Shown: in pieces, positions 33,856 through 44,510 of the stretch
How positions within the stretch are numbered: the stretch's first letter is position 1
How the letters are laid out: the number at the start of each line of letters is the position of its first letter
Source of the DNA: Zygnema cylindricum
Taxonomy: Eukaryota; Streptophyta; Zygnematophyceae; Zygnematales; Zygnemataceae
Length of the DNA: 64,000 nt
Assembly (NCBI GenBank): GCA_037447655.1
Contig: JBBHKE010003166.1
Location: forward strand, 133,635-197,634
Direction: 5' to 3'
Translations under genes and position numbers: made by a program
Notes under the pieces: model-generated
What the model saw: only the letters and a program-made list of their open reading frames with translations
Database searches by the model: none
What the model was told of the DNA's origin: nothing

Positions 33856-34424
33856 TGCCTCCCAATCTTTATTAGTGGGAGACATTCAGACTCCTACGTC
33901 TAACTCCTATAGCTGCATCAATATCCAGCCGAGTACATTTCATAAAATAGTTTAGGTTGCCCACTACTTGTCTATAAAGAATGGTCTCTATGATTTTCTT
34001 CTCTTCAGGGCCTATCTCATCATCCAAGATTATAACTACTTCTACACTCCACTCACTTCACATCTTTAGGTGTTTTGTAGTTGTCCAACTATTGGCCTTG
34101 TCGATTTGAAATCTTTCCAGCAAGTTCATAATGGCCTTCTTATGAGTGAGTATGATTATCTTTCTATCTTTATCTCTCTCTCGACTTGAATTTCTAATGT
34201 GTAACTTGCCTCTCCCATTTCCTTCAACTAAAATCTCCCCTTTAGAGCTGTTTTTAGTTTATCAATTTTGTCCATAAATTTACTTAAAACAAGCAAATCA
34301 TCAACATAAATTGCAATAAAATTAATACCTTCCTCGTCCTCAAACAAGTAAATAGAATGATTTGAACTGATCCTTATATATCCCAAACTTGTAAGAAACT
34401 CATCAAGTTAATTGTTCCATTGTT
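33856..34424 (-). pseudogene. C1 RT C-terminus and RNase H start
   Basis: Minus-strand copia RT: NNxLDEFLTSLGYIRISSNHSIYLFEDE, then an intact YVDD active site near 34300 (IAIYVDDLLVLSK). A decayed RNase H start follows and is cut by B2. Positions 34420-34424 (ttgtt) are one copy of the D1 target duplication. Confidence 0.85.
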
Positions 34425-36207
34425 TGTGCGTTTTGGAAACCTTTAGTCCTCTCTATATCTCGTGTGTGAGAAAGAGATTATAGACTTGGTCGGTTTTGTG
34501 TAAAGACTGAGTTCACGTAGACAAGATATGGTGTGGTATGTAACTCCATAGGGAGTTCACTAATTCTATACACTCCATGTACAGGTGTCGGTCCGTGGGG
34601 AAGTCAAGCTTGTTTGAGTTGGTTGACAAAGTACACATTTACTCCAGGGACCAAATTTACACGTCGAGGCTCATCTTCGGCGATAAATGAACGCGCGGAC
34701 GGCGAACAGAGTTGGCCGTCATTTTTGGAAGAGAAATATTGACCGAGCTCTCATATCAGCATACGAACTTTGATGACGTACTTCAGCAGCGGTTAGGGTT
34801 AAGGATTGATGTAAATACTGGTACGGTAGTGTTGTTTTGAAAAGTCAATTTCGTGCGTAACTGCTAATTGGATTTAATATGGAGGTTTGAATAGATTCAC
34901 GAATTGGGGGAGCAAACGGATTGATAATTAAAGTTAAGTATAAGACTCATTGGGTGGTGTGAACAAGCAATGACAAATGGACGGCGGATCGCGAAGCGAT
35001 CCGATGTAAAATAAACGGAATGTTGAAATATGCGCCGCCGATACGGAGCACCTGCGACACAGTTAAGTCAACGCAGTTGCGGCTATTTTTATGATCCGTA
35101 CGGAAAGCGCAGCCAGCGCAGCTAGCGCAAATACGGATTATATGAATAGGATATATTTCAAGTAATGATGATTAAACGATAGTGGTAGCTTAGTGGTTGC
35201 TTAGTGGTAGCTTAGTTTCTGACATACGAAGAGTACGGTGTAAATATTTTGTACAACAGAGGTTTGTCCTTTTGACTAATTAGGTTATTAGAGTAGATAC
35301 AGTACGGCTGTTATGCCTCCATACTCTGAGTATAACTTGCAGGACTTAGATTATTTTATGTATCGCAATCAAGTTAATCAAAGTAATGGCAAACTGTTTT
35401 CTGCATCTTTGACCTGTTGGTGTGATCACTCTGATTGGTGCTTTCATGTGAAACTTTGTGGAGTTATTCTATGATATATAATCTATATGTTTGTGAAGTT
35501 TCATTGTATTCCAGTATATCTGTAAGATTCTGTGAACAGTCTAAGTGGTTAGTTTGTGAAGTTGTCAACTAATTTTGGGAAACTCTTGAGCTTATATCTT
35601 CTAGATGCCTTGGTGGATTTGGCTGTAACTTTGGGTGTTTACAGTGTAAATGATATAATACACATTGGTTTAGTTTGAGATCATTTTGTTTATTGTGGAT
35701 TAATCTGTGTCGTCTGAAACACAGCTGTTTTTGAGGTAGTATGTGGGTGTTTCCGTGAGTAATCCATGGCTGAAATAAGCTATGGACAACAGGTAGAAGG
35801 CGGGGATTAGTTTGATTAGTGTTTAACTGTACCAGCTGACCACGGTATTTTTGGTACGGTGTAGATCAGCTGTATGTTCACTTTGTATTTGTAAGACTTA
35901 GAATATTTTGGAGTTAAGAATTCTTTGTATGGAAAAATGCGAAGCAGTTTTTGTGTGTTTTTTAATTGCCTGATCATTATAGTATTTTGGCAGAAGCTTG
36001 TGAAATTCTGCATGTGGTTTTTTGTTAAACCTTTTATATTGTGGAAAATTTAGAGACCTAGTGTGATTCTGGTTTGCTTCGGGCTTCATTGTGAAGTCAA
36101 TGTTTTTGTGGTTTCCGTGAGAGTTTCCTCTTTTGTAATCTGAATACTATGGCAACTGCTGGTGCTACTTCTTCTTCCTCTGAGTCACCAGTAGCCTAAA
36201 ACCAACA
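34425..36207 (+). repeat. D1 5' LTR, interrupted by S1
   Basis: Segments 34425-34829 and 35797-36207 align to the 3' LTR (40321-41136). The extra 967 bp are S1 plus one duplication. The terminus is TGTGCG, against TGTTGG in the 3' LTR. The Gag start codon is at 36149-36151, inside the LTR. Confidence 0.9.
34830..35791 (+). mobile_element. S1, solo LTR
   Basis: A 962-bp TG...CA unit (TGTTGTTTTG to ggacaaca) flanked by ggtag at 34825-34829 and 35792-35796. It shares motifs with family-B LTRs (tccgtacggaaagcgcag, tagtggtagcttagtgg) but no full copy is present here. No coding capacity. A solo LTR left by LTR-LTR recombination is the simplest reading. Confidence 0.85.
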
Positions 36208-36950
36208 CGTCACGAGCCCACCCTCACGGATCGTGTTGTTTAATGGCCAAAAATATCTATATTTGGCGGATTTGACTAAGTCTTACCTTAAGCAAGTGAG
36301 ATTGTATGATGTGATTTCTGGTGTTCTTCCGGATACGGATCGAGATTTTGAGAAGAAAAATGAGGATGCATTGCATGTTCTTAAATTACTCTTGTTCAAA
36401 GACCTGAACATGACATATATCAATATCTCTAAAGCATCTGACATATGGAAGGCTTTGCGGGAGTCTTATGTCCTAGCTAGTGAGCAGAATAAGGTTATAA
36501 TTGCTGAGAAAATTTGAGAATATGAGATAATATAAGTATACCAAGGGTGATATGAATACCTATTGAAATGGCTTAAAGCTTTTGTTGTAGGAAAATGTAT
36601 TTTTTAGGGAGAATTTTCTTCCCTATCATCAAGCTATGATTCTAATGAGAAGGCTTCCTACCTAATATAAAGGAGCCGCGAAACAATTGAAAAGGTTAGA
36701 GAAGGCTAGATGGAATATTGCTATAGCTAACGCTTACATTCTATAGGAAGAGGCAACTCACATAGCATTGAAAGGTGGAAAATCAGCGGTAGCTTACAAT
36801 GCTTAGACATATAGGCCAGCTGGATTTTTTGGAAATAAAAACTTCACCCTTAATCCTAATTATAGGCAATACGATAGGTGTGTCTAATGCTTCGGTCAAG
36901 GTCATGTTTTTCGTCTGTTCTCGGCATTTATAAAAGCATGTGAAACATGA
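36149..36950 (+). pseudogene. D1 copia gag
   Basis: Starts in the LTR (MATAGATSSSSESPVA, then a TAA) and crosses the primer-binding site as QHVTSPPSRIVLFNG. Open block 36233-36517 (LADLTKSYLKQVRLYDVISG). After several stops a zinc knuckle survives as C-x-stop-CFGQGHVFRLF near 36880-36920, with the last Cys replaced by Phe. Confidence 0.83.
36208..36222 (+). other. D1 primer-binding site (diverged)
   Basis: CGTCACGAGCCCACC at the position of GGTTATGGGCCCACC in the other elements, with 11 of 15 bases shared. Either a decayed half-tRNA site or one for a different primer. Confidence 0.45.
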
Positions 36951-38310
36951 GTTTATCGTGCAGGATGGAAGGTGCGATCGGATGAATCACCTTCAAATGG
37001 GCATGCGTCAAAACTTTTGGCGAAAAATGCGATATTCCTTGCATTCGACAAGACACCACAAGATGAACCGTTGGGGGGAAAAGAGGATGTGGTCAGTTTT
37101 CTGCAATCGGAGGACAATGAGTTCTTTGCCCTTGCGAAAGATCGCATGGAGGGGCCTCAAGAGAATGGATGGATTATGGACTCCGGTTGCGCTTGCCACA
37201 TGTGCGGCAACCGGGCTTACTTCAAAACCCTTACTCCGAGTACGACTCGTTGAATTTATTATACGGATGACACCGGTCTGGAGGCTACGGCAAAGAGAAG
37301 TGTGGAGTAAGCATGTGACGTCAATGGTGAGATTGTAAAAAGAACCTTACATGATGTTCTCTATATTTCCAAATTAAAGAAAAAAATGTTTTCCACTTAG
37401 GTGGCTGAAATGAATAGATTTTAAATTTTGCAAAGGAATAGGAAAAAGGTAGTAAGCAAAGATGGGAGAGTAGCCGAGGCCCAAACCTGTTGTACCAGAC
37501 GGAATTGGCTAATGAAATTGACTTTGCATACTTCAGTGTCTTTTCGGAAAATGTTTTGTGGCATAAGAGGCTCAGCCATGTTCATCATGGGAAACTTGAT
37601 AAAATGGTGAAACAAAATATGATATATTGTGTAAAGTTAGGACCAAAAGAGTCTCATGTATGTGATGGTTGTGCTTAAGGGAAGCTTCACAAGCTACCCC
37701 TACCTTAGACCGCGGATAACCGGGCCACGGATTTGCTGCAAATTATTCGGATGTGTGGGGACCGTCAAAATTCCCTTCCCTAAGTGGCAGCCGGTTTCTA
37801 GTTACCTTTACGGGTGACTTCTTGCGGTATAGCAAAGTTTACTTTATGAAGGAGAAGATTTAAGTGTTCACTCACTTCAAGCATTTCCGGACATGGGCGG
37901 AAAAGCTTCACGGGAAGCCGATCTCTCTCTTCGGTCTGACAACGGGGGAGAGTATATTTCGAATGCATTCTCGGATTATTTAAGGGAACACGGCATCCCT
38001 CGTCAATTTACAGTTCTATATACTTCGAATCCAAACGGAGTATCCGAAAAACTTAATCGGACTTTAAGGAAGAGTGGAAAATCTATGATGTTGGATAAAC
38101 GAATAGATTTTAATTTTTGGGGTGGGGCTTTCTCTGGTGCATTTTATATAAGGAATAGAATAGAAACAAAGGCGGTAAAAAGGAAGACACCCTATGAAAT
38201 GTGGACCGGAAAAAAACCAAATGTAAGTCACTTCCAGGTTTTTAGTAGCAAATGTTTTATTTTGGATAATCATCCTATTTCTAAGCTTCAACCATAATCT
38301 GTTCCGGTAA
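36951..38310 (+). pseudogene. D1 protease and integrase
   Basis: The protease motif WIMDSGCACHMC is in the block 36972-37253 with its catalytic Asp kept. The integrase finger near 37550-37680 reads WHKRLSHVHHGKL...CDGCA then a stop. The core 37893-38297 holds LRSDNGGEYISNAF, SNPNGVSEKLNRTL (the catalytic Glu position is Pro-Asn in this copy), ARFWGGAF-like and TPYEMWTGKKPNVSHFQVF. The region 37680-37890 is frameshifted. Confidence 0.85.
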
Positions 38311-38780
38311 ATTTTATGGGTTATGATGATGAGTCAGTAGGCCATAGCGTTTACAATCCAAATAGGAAAACACTTCAGGTTGCTAGGAATATTCAGGTTA
38401 AGGAAGAAAGTCAATCGGTTGATGTTTTTGGCATGACAGATTTTGAGAAAAATGCCAAAAATCAAGAATATGTGATTTTTGAAAATGTTCCTCTTTCCTC
38501 TTTCACAAGTTTTTCCTCTAATCCTACTCCGGTAATTCCGATTATTCAACGTGTACAGCAAGCTCATCCTCCTCCTCCACCTCCTTCTCCTCCTCCTCCT
38601 CCTTGACGGCAACGTACGGATACAACAGTTCAAGCCTCAGATTTTCCGAGGGGAAGATGACAAAGCAGCAGGCTGCGAGGTGAACCAGTGGAACATGCTC
38701 TATTATTTGCCACCAGAATGGAGCCGATCACCATACAAGAAGCTTTTTCAGCCCCGGAAAAGGATCAACAGATCTCCGCG
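38311..38780 (+). pseudogene. D1 integrase-RT linker with Pro tract
   Basis: Open block 38316-38606 (MGYDDESVGHSVYNPNRK). It ends in a CCT/CTC microsatellite at 38564-38605 that encodes a Pro/Ser tract before a stop; the frame is lost afterwards. The linker is normally variable in copia elements. Confidence 0.8.
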
Positions 38781-40262
38781 GCGAATGATGAAATGCGATC
38801 GATAATGGAAGCTAAAACTTAGGAGCTTGTGGAGCTTCCGTCGGATCAAAAGGCCATCGATTGTAAGTGGGTCTTCAAAGTTAAGCTAAATCCGAATAAT
38901 TCTATTGAAAGGTATAAGGCTATGCTTATTTAAAAGGGATATAGTCAGAATGAGGGAATTGACTATGAGGAGACTCTCTCTCTGGCTGTCCGGTTTCGAA
39001 CTGTTAAAATTCTTTTGTCTTTAGCAGCCATTGAGGATATAGAATTACATCCAATGGATGGTAAAACAACTTTCTTGCATTAAAATTTAGAGCAAGTGAT
39101 CAATATGAAGCAACTTTAAATGTATACAGAGACCGAAAAAGAAAATCTGGTTTGTAAAGTGTTAAAATCTTTGTACGGTCTGAAGCAAGCTCCACGTTAG
39201 TAGAATTTGAAACTAGATGAGTTTCTAACTGGTCTCGGTTTCGTAAGGATTAGTTCAAATCACTCAGTCTATGTAATGGAAGGGGAAGATGGGACTATTT
39301 ACATTGCTGTGTATGTAGATGATTTACTGCAACTGAGTAAGTCATTAAATGAGATTAACAGAATAAAGGCAGCCTTGAATTCGAGATTTGAGATGAAAGA
39401 TTTAGGGGAAGCAAAATATATTTTCGGGATTCATGTAGAAAGGGATAGAGATAGGAGAATAATCTATCTAACACAACGGGAAGCGATTGGGAATTTGCTT
39501 GAGAAGTTTGGCATGGCAGAGGCAAAGGGAAGTGCCACTCCCATGGAACTGAAGCACAAGGTGGAAGGCATGGAGACCGAGGGTGGAGTCATTTTTTGTC
39601 ACACCATGGAATCAGAGGAGGCAAATTCTATGGTTGCCATTCCAAATCGTCAAATTGTTAACAGTCTAATCTACTTCATGAACAACACACGCCTGGACAT
39701 TGCGGCAGCAGTTGGTGCTCTAAGCCGGAGTTTGGAAAATCCAAGGAGATCGGATTGGGAGGCAGCAAAGAGGGTCCTTCAGTATCTTGCAAAGACATTG
39801 AATCTACCACTTGCACTCGGTGAAGAAGAGGTAGAGATTCAGACTTGGAGCGATGCGAGCTACGAAGACAGGTCAAGCCGCCGCTCCTCCACCGAATTCA
39901 TTCTGAAAATCGGAAGTGGAACATTTTGTTGGAGTAGCAAGCTTTAGAAAGTCAAATCTCAGTCTACAATGGAGGCTGAATACATGGCACCCAGCTCAAC
40001 TGTCAAAGAGCTACTTTGGGTAAAGTTTCTTTTTGAAAAACTTCACTCTATGCAATATATAACCAAAAGAGTGTGGTGTGACAACCAAGCAGCTATAGCG
40101 ATTGCATCTAACCCAAGTCAATACTTCAAAAGCAATCACATTGATATCAAGTTGCATATTGTAAGCGAGATGGTGGTGAACATAATTTTAAAACTCAGTT
40201 GTTTGCAGGATGAGATGATGGTAGCAGATATGTTGACTAAGCCTTACCTGCACCTAAGTTGA
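38781..40262 (+). pseudogene. D1 reverse transcriptase and RNase H
   Basis: The RT start is broken by stops (xELVELPSDQKAIDCKWVFKVKLNPNN). From 39207 the frame is open for 246 codons: LDEFLTGLGFVRISSNHSVYVM, intact YVDD at 39312-39323, FEMKDLGEAKYIFGIHVERD, VNSLIYFMNNTRLDIAAAV and QTWSDASYEDR. After a TAG at Gln, 39969-40262 gives MEAEYMAPSSTVKELLWVK, VWCDNQAAIAIASNPSQYF and ADMLTKP. The polypurine tract (gtttaggggag) ends at 40320. Confidence 0.9.
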
Positions 40263-40320
40263 AGTTTTGTAAAGAGGCATGTGTTCTTATTGGTTGAGAG
40301 ATTCTAAAGGTTTAGGGGAG

Positions 40321-41136
40321 TGTTGGTTTTGAAAACCTTTAGTCCTCTCTATATTTCGTGTGTGAGAAAGAGATTCTAGACTTGGTCTGTTTTGTGTACA
40401 AACTAAGTTGACGTAGACAAGATTTGGTATGGTATGTAAATCCAAAGGGAGTTCACAGATTGGGTAAACTCCGTGTACACATGTCGGTCCGTGGGGAAGT
40501 CAAGCTTGTTTGAGTTGGTTGACAAAGTACAGATTTACTTGAGGAACTAAATTTACACGTGGAGGTTCATCTTTGGTGGTGAATGAATATGCGGACAACG
40601 GTCAGAGTTGGCTGTAATTTTTGGAAGAGAACTATTTACCGAGCCGTCATTTTAGCAGACGAACTTTGACTGCATACTTTAGCGGCGGCTAGGGTTAAGG
40701 ATAGATGTAAATACTTGTACGGTAGACGGCGCGGATTATCTTGATTAGTGATTAAGTGTATCGGCAAACCACGGTAATTGAGGTATGGTTTGGATCAGCT
40801 GTAGGTTCACTTTGTATTTGTAGGACTTAAAATATTTTGGAGTTAGGAATTCATTGTATGGAAAATTGCGAAGCAGTTTTTGTGTGTTTTTGAATTACAA
40901 GACCATTGTGATATTTTGGCAGAAGATTATGAGATTGTGCATGTGGTTTTTTTGTTATATCTTATATATTGTGGCAAATTTGCAAACCTAGTGTTTGTCT
41001 TGTTTGTTGGTGCTTCATTGTGAAGTCGGTCATTATGTGGTTTCCATGAGAGTTTGCTCTTTTGTAATCAGAATACTATGGCAAGAGCAGGTGCTTATTC
41101 TTCTTCCTCTTAGTCACCAATTGCCTCAAATAACTA
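40321..41136 (+). repeat. D1 3' LTR
   Basis: LTR of 816 bp beginning TGTTGGTTTTG and ending taacta (CAACA decayed). It matches the 5' LTR on both sides of the S1 site. Confidence 0.9.
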
Positions 41137-41141
41137 TTGTT

Positions 41142-41454
41142 GAGGCGCCTATTTTAGGCTATATCGAGATTTGATTAAAAGGCATACCTTTCTTTGTTCA
41201 CCTTATTCCACAAAACCTTCGGGTTGCCGCATGACGATCTCCTCTTCTAACTTTTTATGAAGGAAGGATTTCTTAATGTCCATTAGGTCCACCTCCATGT
41301 CTTTTGTAGCCGCCAAACTGAGAAGAATTTGGAAAGAGGGAATTTCGACAACCAAGGCGAAGGTTTCCTCGTATTCAATTCATTCTTTCTAAGAAAATCC
41401 TTTGGCAACTCACCGCGCCTTTTATTGCTCAATGTTGTTATCAAGATTCAACTT
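41142..41454 (-). pseudogene. C1 reverse transcriptase, N-terminal piece
   Basis: The minus strand reads KLNLDNNIEQ, ARRVAKGFS, IEYEETFALVVEIPSFQILLSLAATKDMEVDLMDIKKSFLHKKLEEEIVMRQPEGFVE, then IKSRYSLK. It stops at D1 and resumes at 34419 with the QWNN motif. Copia RT fingers/palm; cut on the right by H1. Confidence 0.87.
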
Positions 41455-41746
41455 TGCAATTTTGTATCCCCTATTCCAGTACAGAATACATGAAGTGTAT
41501 AGATAGCTTTTGATTAGCTCACTTCAATTTGGAACATTGCTACTTTAGAAGACAAATAAGTAATCTGACTGCACCCCTGTGCAGTGTGGAATCTCCTGAT
41601 TCCAAAGAAAAAAAAATCACAGAAAACGGCAAACCAGCCTATTAATTATCAACAGGCAAAAACGCCAAAAAATATACAAACTTGTGAGGAGAGAGGCGGC
41701 AACTCCTCAATCCTCTAAGTCCTTAACCCCACTCAAAAATTCTATC
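41455..41746 (-). repeat. H1 LTR, left part
   Basis: Homologous to the start of the F1 and F2 LTRs (tgtatccccta, then gaagacaaataagtaatctgactgc and gaggagagaggcggcaactcc). It is interrupted by F3; the ctatc at 41742-41746 is one copy of the F3 duplication. It continues at 63396. Confidence 0.82.
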
Positions 41747-42758
41747 CGTTGAAATTATTAGATTTATATGGTATTTTATAGGTCTTTATAGTTCGTTACA
41801 AATAGGAAAAGCAAAAGGTAGACAGCCTACCTCCACCTCCTCTCTCTCTACCCACCATACTTGTTGTAGTCACATAGGGATAAAGAGGGTGGTTGAGCCA
41901 TGGTTGTCTTAGCTCAGCAGGCAAAACTAAAGAGTGACTTATATCACTCTCAACAAAAGGTTGAGTCCGGGAAGACTCGAACCTCTGATCGGTAGAGCGC
42001 AGCGTAGCTGTTAGCTCTAACCAGTCTGTTGCAAAAGTGCGTTAGGATACTTTAGGTTTGATAATTATTTAAAAAGTGTTAAAACCAGAAATTCGATTAA
42101 TGGAATGACGAACAAAAAGACATAGAACGAAGCGTTATATAGTAAGAACATTATCGCGAAAAAAACAAATGAATCGGACATTTGTTTCGACGGCTGTCAA
42201 TTAATCTCGGATCTAATCCGACGGCGTATATCACTGCCGAGATCGCAAAATGGTCACTTTAGCGTTTATGGACGTGGAATGACGTGGCACCATGAGGAGG
42301 GATGAAATTTGGTTGCACGAATTCCGAGGAACTTAAGGACGAGTTAAAAGTGGACACGCGTCTACTCAATGGCCTTGCTATACACACGCCGTACATAAAG
42401 TTCATCGGCCGTAATACCTTTCTGTACCCTACATTCATTTGGTTGGTTCGTACGTCAGTAGATAGGGGTTCTGAGAGGGGTTTAAGACTTAAAGATTTTG
42501 GTAGGTAGTGACCTCTCTCCCTTTCAGAGTTTGCATAAACTTGGTATCTTTGCCACCTTATAATTTTTAATCGGCTGGTTAGCCGTTTTCAATGATTTTT
42601 TTTGCTACAGACTCAGAGAAGTGCAGCCTACAAAAGGGTGCAGTCAAACAGTCAATTTGCATTCTTGGGCAGTAATGGTTGAAGCTTGAAATGAGTAAGT
42701 TAAAAACTATCTAGAGGCTTTCTGAATTATATAGTCCAATAGAGGACATAGAATTACA
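41747..42758 (+). repeat. F3 5' LTR
   Basis: LTR of 1012 bp starting cgttgaaattattag (TG decayed to CG) and ending gaattaca. Direct repeat of 62382-63395. It carries GTAC motifs near 42391-42453 and TATA-like sequence upstream of the U5 end. Confidence 0.9.
41955..42030 (-). other. tRNA-like module antisense to F3 (5' LTR)
   Basis: On the minus strand: A-box-like ctggttagagctaacag (42008-42024), B box GGTTCGAGTCT (41973-41983) and TTTT at 41955-41958. Confidence 0.68.
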
Positions 42759-42773
42759 GGTAATGGGCCCACC
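42759..42773 (+). other. F3 primer-binding site
   Basis: GGTAATGGGCCCACC, one mismatch from the half-tRNA complement, directly after the LTR. Confidence 0.8.
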
Positions 42774-43360
42774 CTCTAGGGTGCCCACCTTCAATGGTTT
42801 TGGGTTCATCTATTGGGAAGCCATGATGATGGGGGCTTTGTGCGAAAAACGATACTGGGAATCATCAGGGGACAAGTGAAACATCCACCTTCGGGAATTC
42901 CACCAGGATATATATGATTAAGGTTTTCTACAGCAACGACTAGTTCAGCAGAGGAGGCAGATGATGGGGACACCAGTGTGACAAAAAAAGGGAAAGGGAA
43001 GGAGACACCCCTCACTCTTATATCCACGGCACCGGGAGCGATGACCATAAAGACCTTGGAAAATGATACTCAAATGTGGGAAGACGTTAACATGGCTGCC
43101 AAAAACCTCACTCTAAGGCACCTCACTCAAGCTTTGGCCACCCCTCATCTTCACATTTACAAGGCCGAGGAGTTGTGGGTGAGTATGGTGGAGATCTATA
43201 GAGCTGGAACAGTTGGCAGAACAAAAGCTAGCGAGTTCCACTTACAATGGAGGAAATATGTTATATTATTGTAATGATCTTTCTTGTTTGTATATGGAGA
43301 TGCAACATGCCTGGTGGACAGGTACAATGAAGATGAAAGTAAACACTCTCATCATGAAGT
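42759..43360 (+). pseudogene. F3 gag, first part
   Basis: VMGPPSRVPTFNGFGFIYWEAMM from the primer-binding site, frameshifted, then the block 42978-43274 (FHIYKAEELWVSMVEIYRAG). It ends at VNTLIMK where N3 is inserted; LPDEL resumes at 47564. Confidence 0.87.
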
Positions 43361-44510
43361 TGAAACTCTGAGACCTCCATTCGCCTCAGAGTAGGCAGAT
43401 CCAAAAAGAAGCTAATCTAGGTAGTGCCGACTCTAACTTGATATAAACCCAAATGACTGACCCCTTGACAGTCAGAACTCCAATACAGATTCACCCTTGT
43501 GAAATAACACTTTCTGTGTGCTCCGTTCCACCACAGAGTGCACCCACTTTGACTTTCCTTTAGAAATTCAGCCACCCTGGCACACAAAAACTCTGATCGA
43601 CTACCCCATTGTGTAGCTTAGACTCCCCCGAGTCCGCAGCAAAAAGAATCACTGAAAATGGTCAAGTAAATTGACAGTTATGGTTGGCCAAAGTTTGCAA
43701 TTTATTTAAGGTGCACTCTGAGGAGGCAGCTATCTACCCAAAATTTTCTAAGTTCTATTTCCCCTCTAAAATTCTATCTATTGAAGTACGGCATCAATCA
43801 AATTACTGTGTCGTACAGAAAAGTACAGTTGCCGGTGTACTTTCTGTACGGACATTGTACAACATGGCCAAAATGTCGACACATGTCAAAACAGAATTTG
43901 TTCCCGTAATCTCCGGAGTTCCCGTAATCCAAAGTTATCTCGCCACATGTCTTCTGACGTGGCAAAGACCGTAAAATGCCAAAAGTACTTCTTTCCTGAT
44001 CGTGGTGCCTATCGCGGCCGTCCGATCAAAACCGGCTATAATCTTTACCGCTGAAATTCGACGTGCGGTATTTGTTTCGCTATCGAAACAAATGCGCGGT
44101 ATTCGTTGCGTACCCGTACCGTACTCCGTACTAAATTAAACGGTTTCTATGTACTAAGAATCTATTTCCCGTTAAACAATTTAATCTACGGTTGACAATT
44201 TATATAGTTATCAAACCCAATGTAATGTAACTCTTGTTCTAGACTTAACGGTTAAAGGTGACGGCTACGCCGACTTGGCGGACGGCAGGTTCGAGGATCA
44301 ATTCGTGGGTCCGTCAAGTACATTTTGGTAAATCTACCTAATTCACTTCCTGTCTTCTCTAAAGAGTTTAGGTAGCCATGGCTCTAGCTCCCTTTCCAGC
44401 CTTCAGTGACTACAACAAGTGTGGGGGCTTGGAGAAGGGGAGTTAGAGGTAGACCGCCTCAACTCTTTTTCTATCCTAATACAGACCTAGAAAATACTCA
44501 AATATCAACA
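43361..44510 (-). repeat. N3 3' LTR
   Basis: LTR of 1150 bp starting tgaaactctgagacctcc, the inverse of the N4 LTR end, and ending aatatcaaca. Confidence 0.9.
44241..44336 (+). other. tRNA-like module antisense to N3 (3' LTR)
   Basis: A-box-like taacggttaaaggtgacgg (44246), B box GGTTCGAGGAT (44288-44298, decayed at the 3' end) and TTTT at 44333-44336. Confidence 0.6.

Larger units (their letters stand above)
34425..41136 (+). mobile_element. D1, copia element with S1 in its 5' LTR
   Basis: Plus-strand copia of a third family with 5' LTR 34425-36207 (816 bp net of S1) and 3' LTR 40321-41136 (816 bp). It is flanked by ttgtt at 34420-34424 and 41137-41141. Gag, protease, integrase, RT and RNase H are in copia order, with many stops at Trp, Glu, Gln and Gly positions, so it is an old copy. 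Inserted in C1 RT. Confidence 0.92.
21861..41454 (-). mobile_element. C1, copia element opened by B2 and D1
   Basis: Minus-strand copia of which RT and RNase H remain in three pieces: 41454-41142, 34419-33856 and 22105-21861. Removing D1 rejoins IKSRYSLK...APQQWNN across 41142/34419, and removing B2 rejoins RNase H. Its own LTRs are not recognised. H1 begins at 41455 inside C1 RT, so C1 also hosts H1. Confidence 0.82.

Noticed and set aside
36149-40262. Possible alternative genetic code (TAA/TAG as Gln), because many in-frame stops are TAA or TAG.
   Set aside because: Stops also replace Trp, Glu, Gly, Lys and Val positions, TGA occurs in frame too (for example in F4 RT), and N4 ends on a TAA at the expected place. 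Ordinary decay explains it.
42302-42508. Small open frames within LTRs (for example 42302-42508, 53946-54182, 62816-63142).
   Set aside because: They recur only because the LTRs recur, have no domain and are not conserved as proteins between families.
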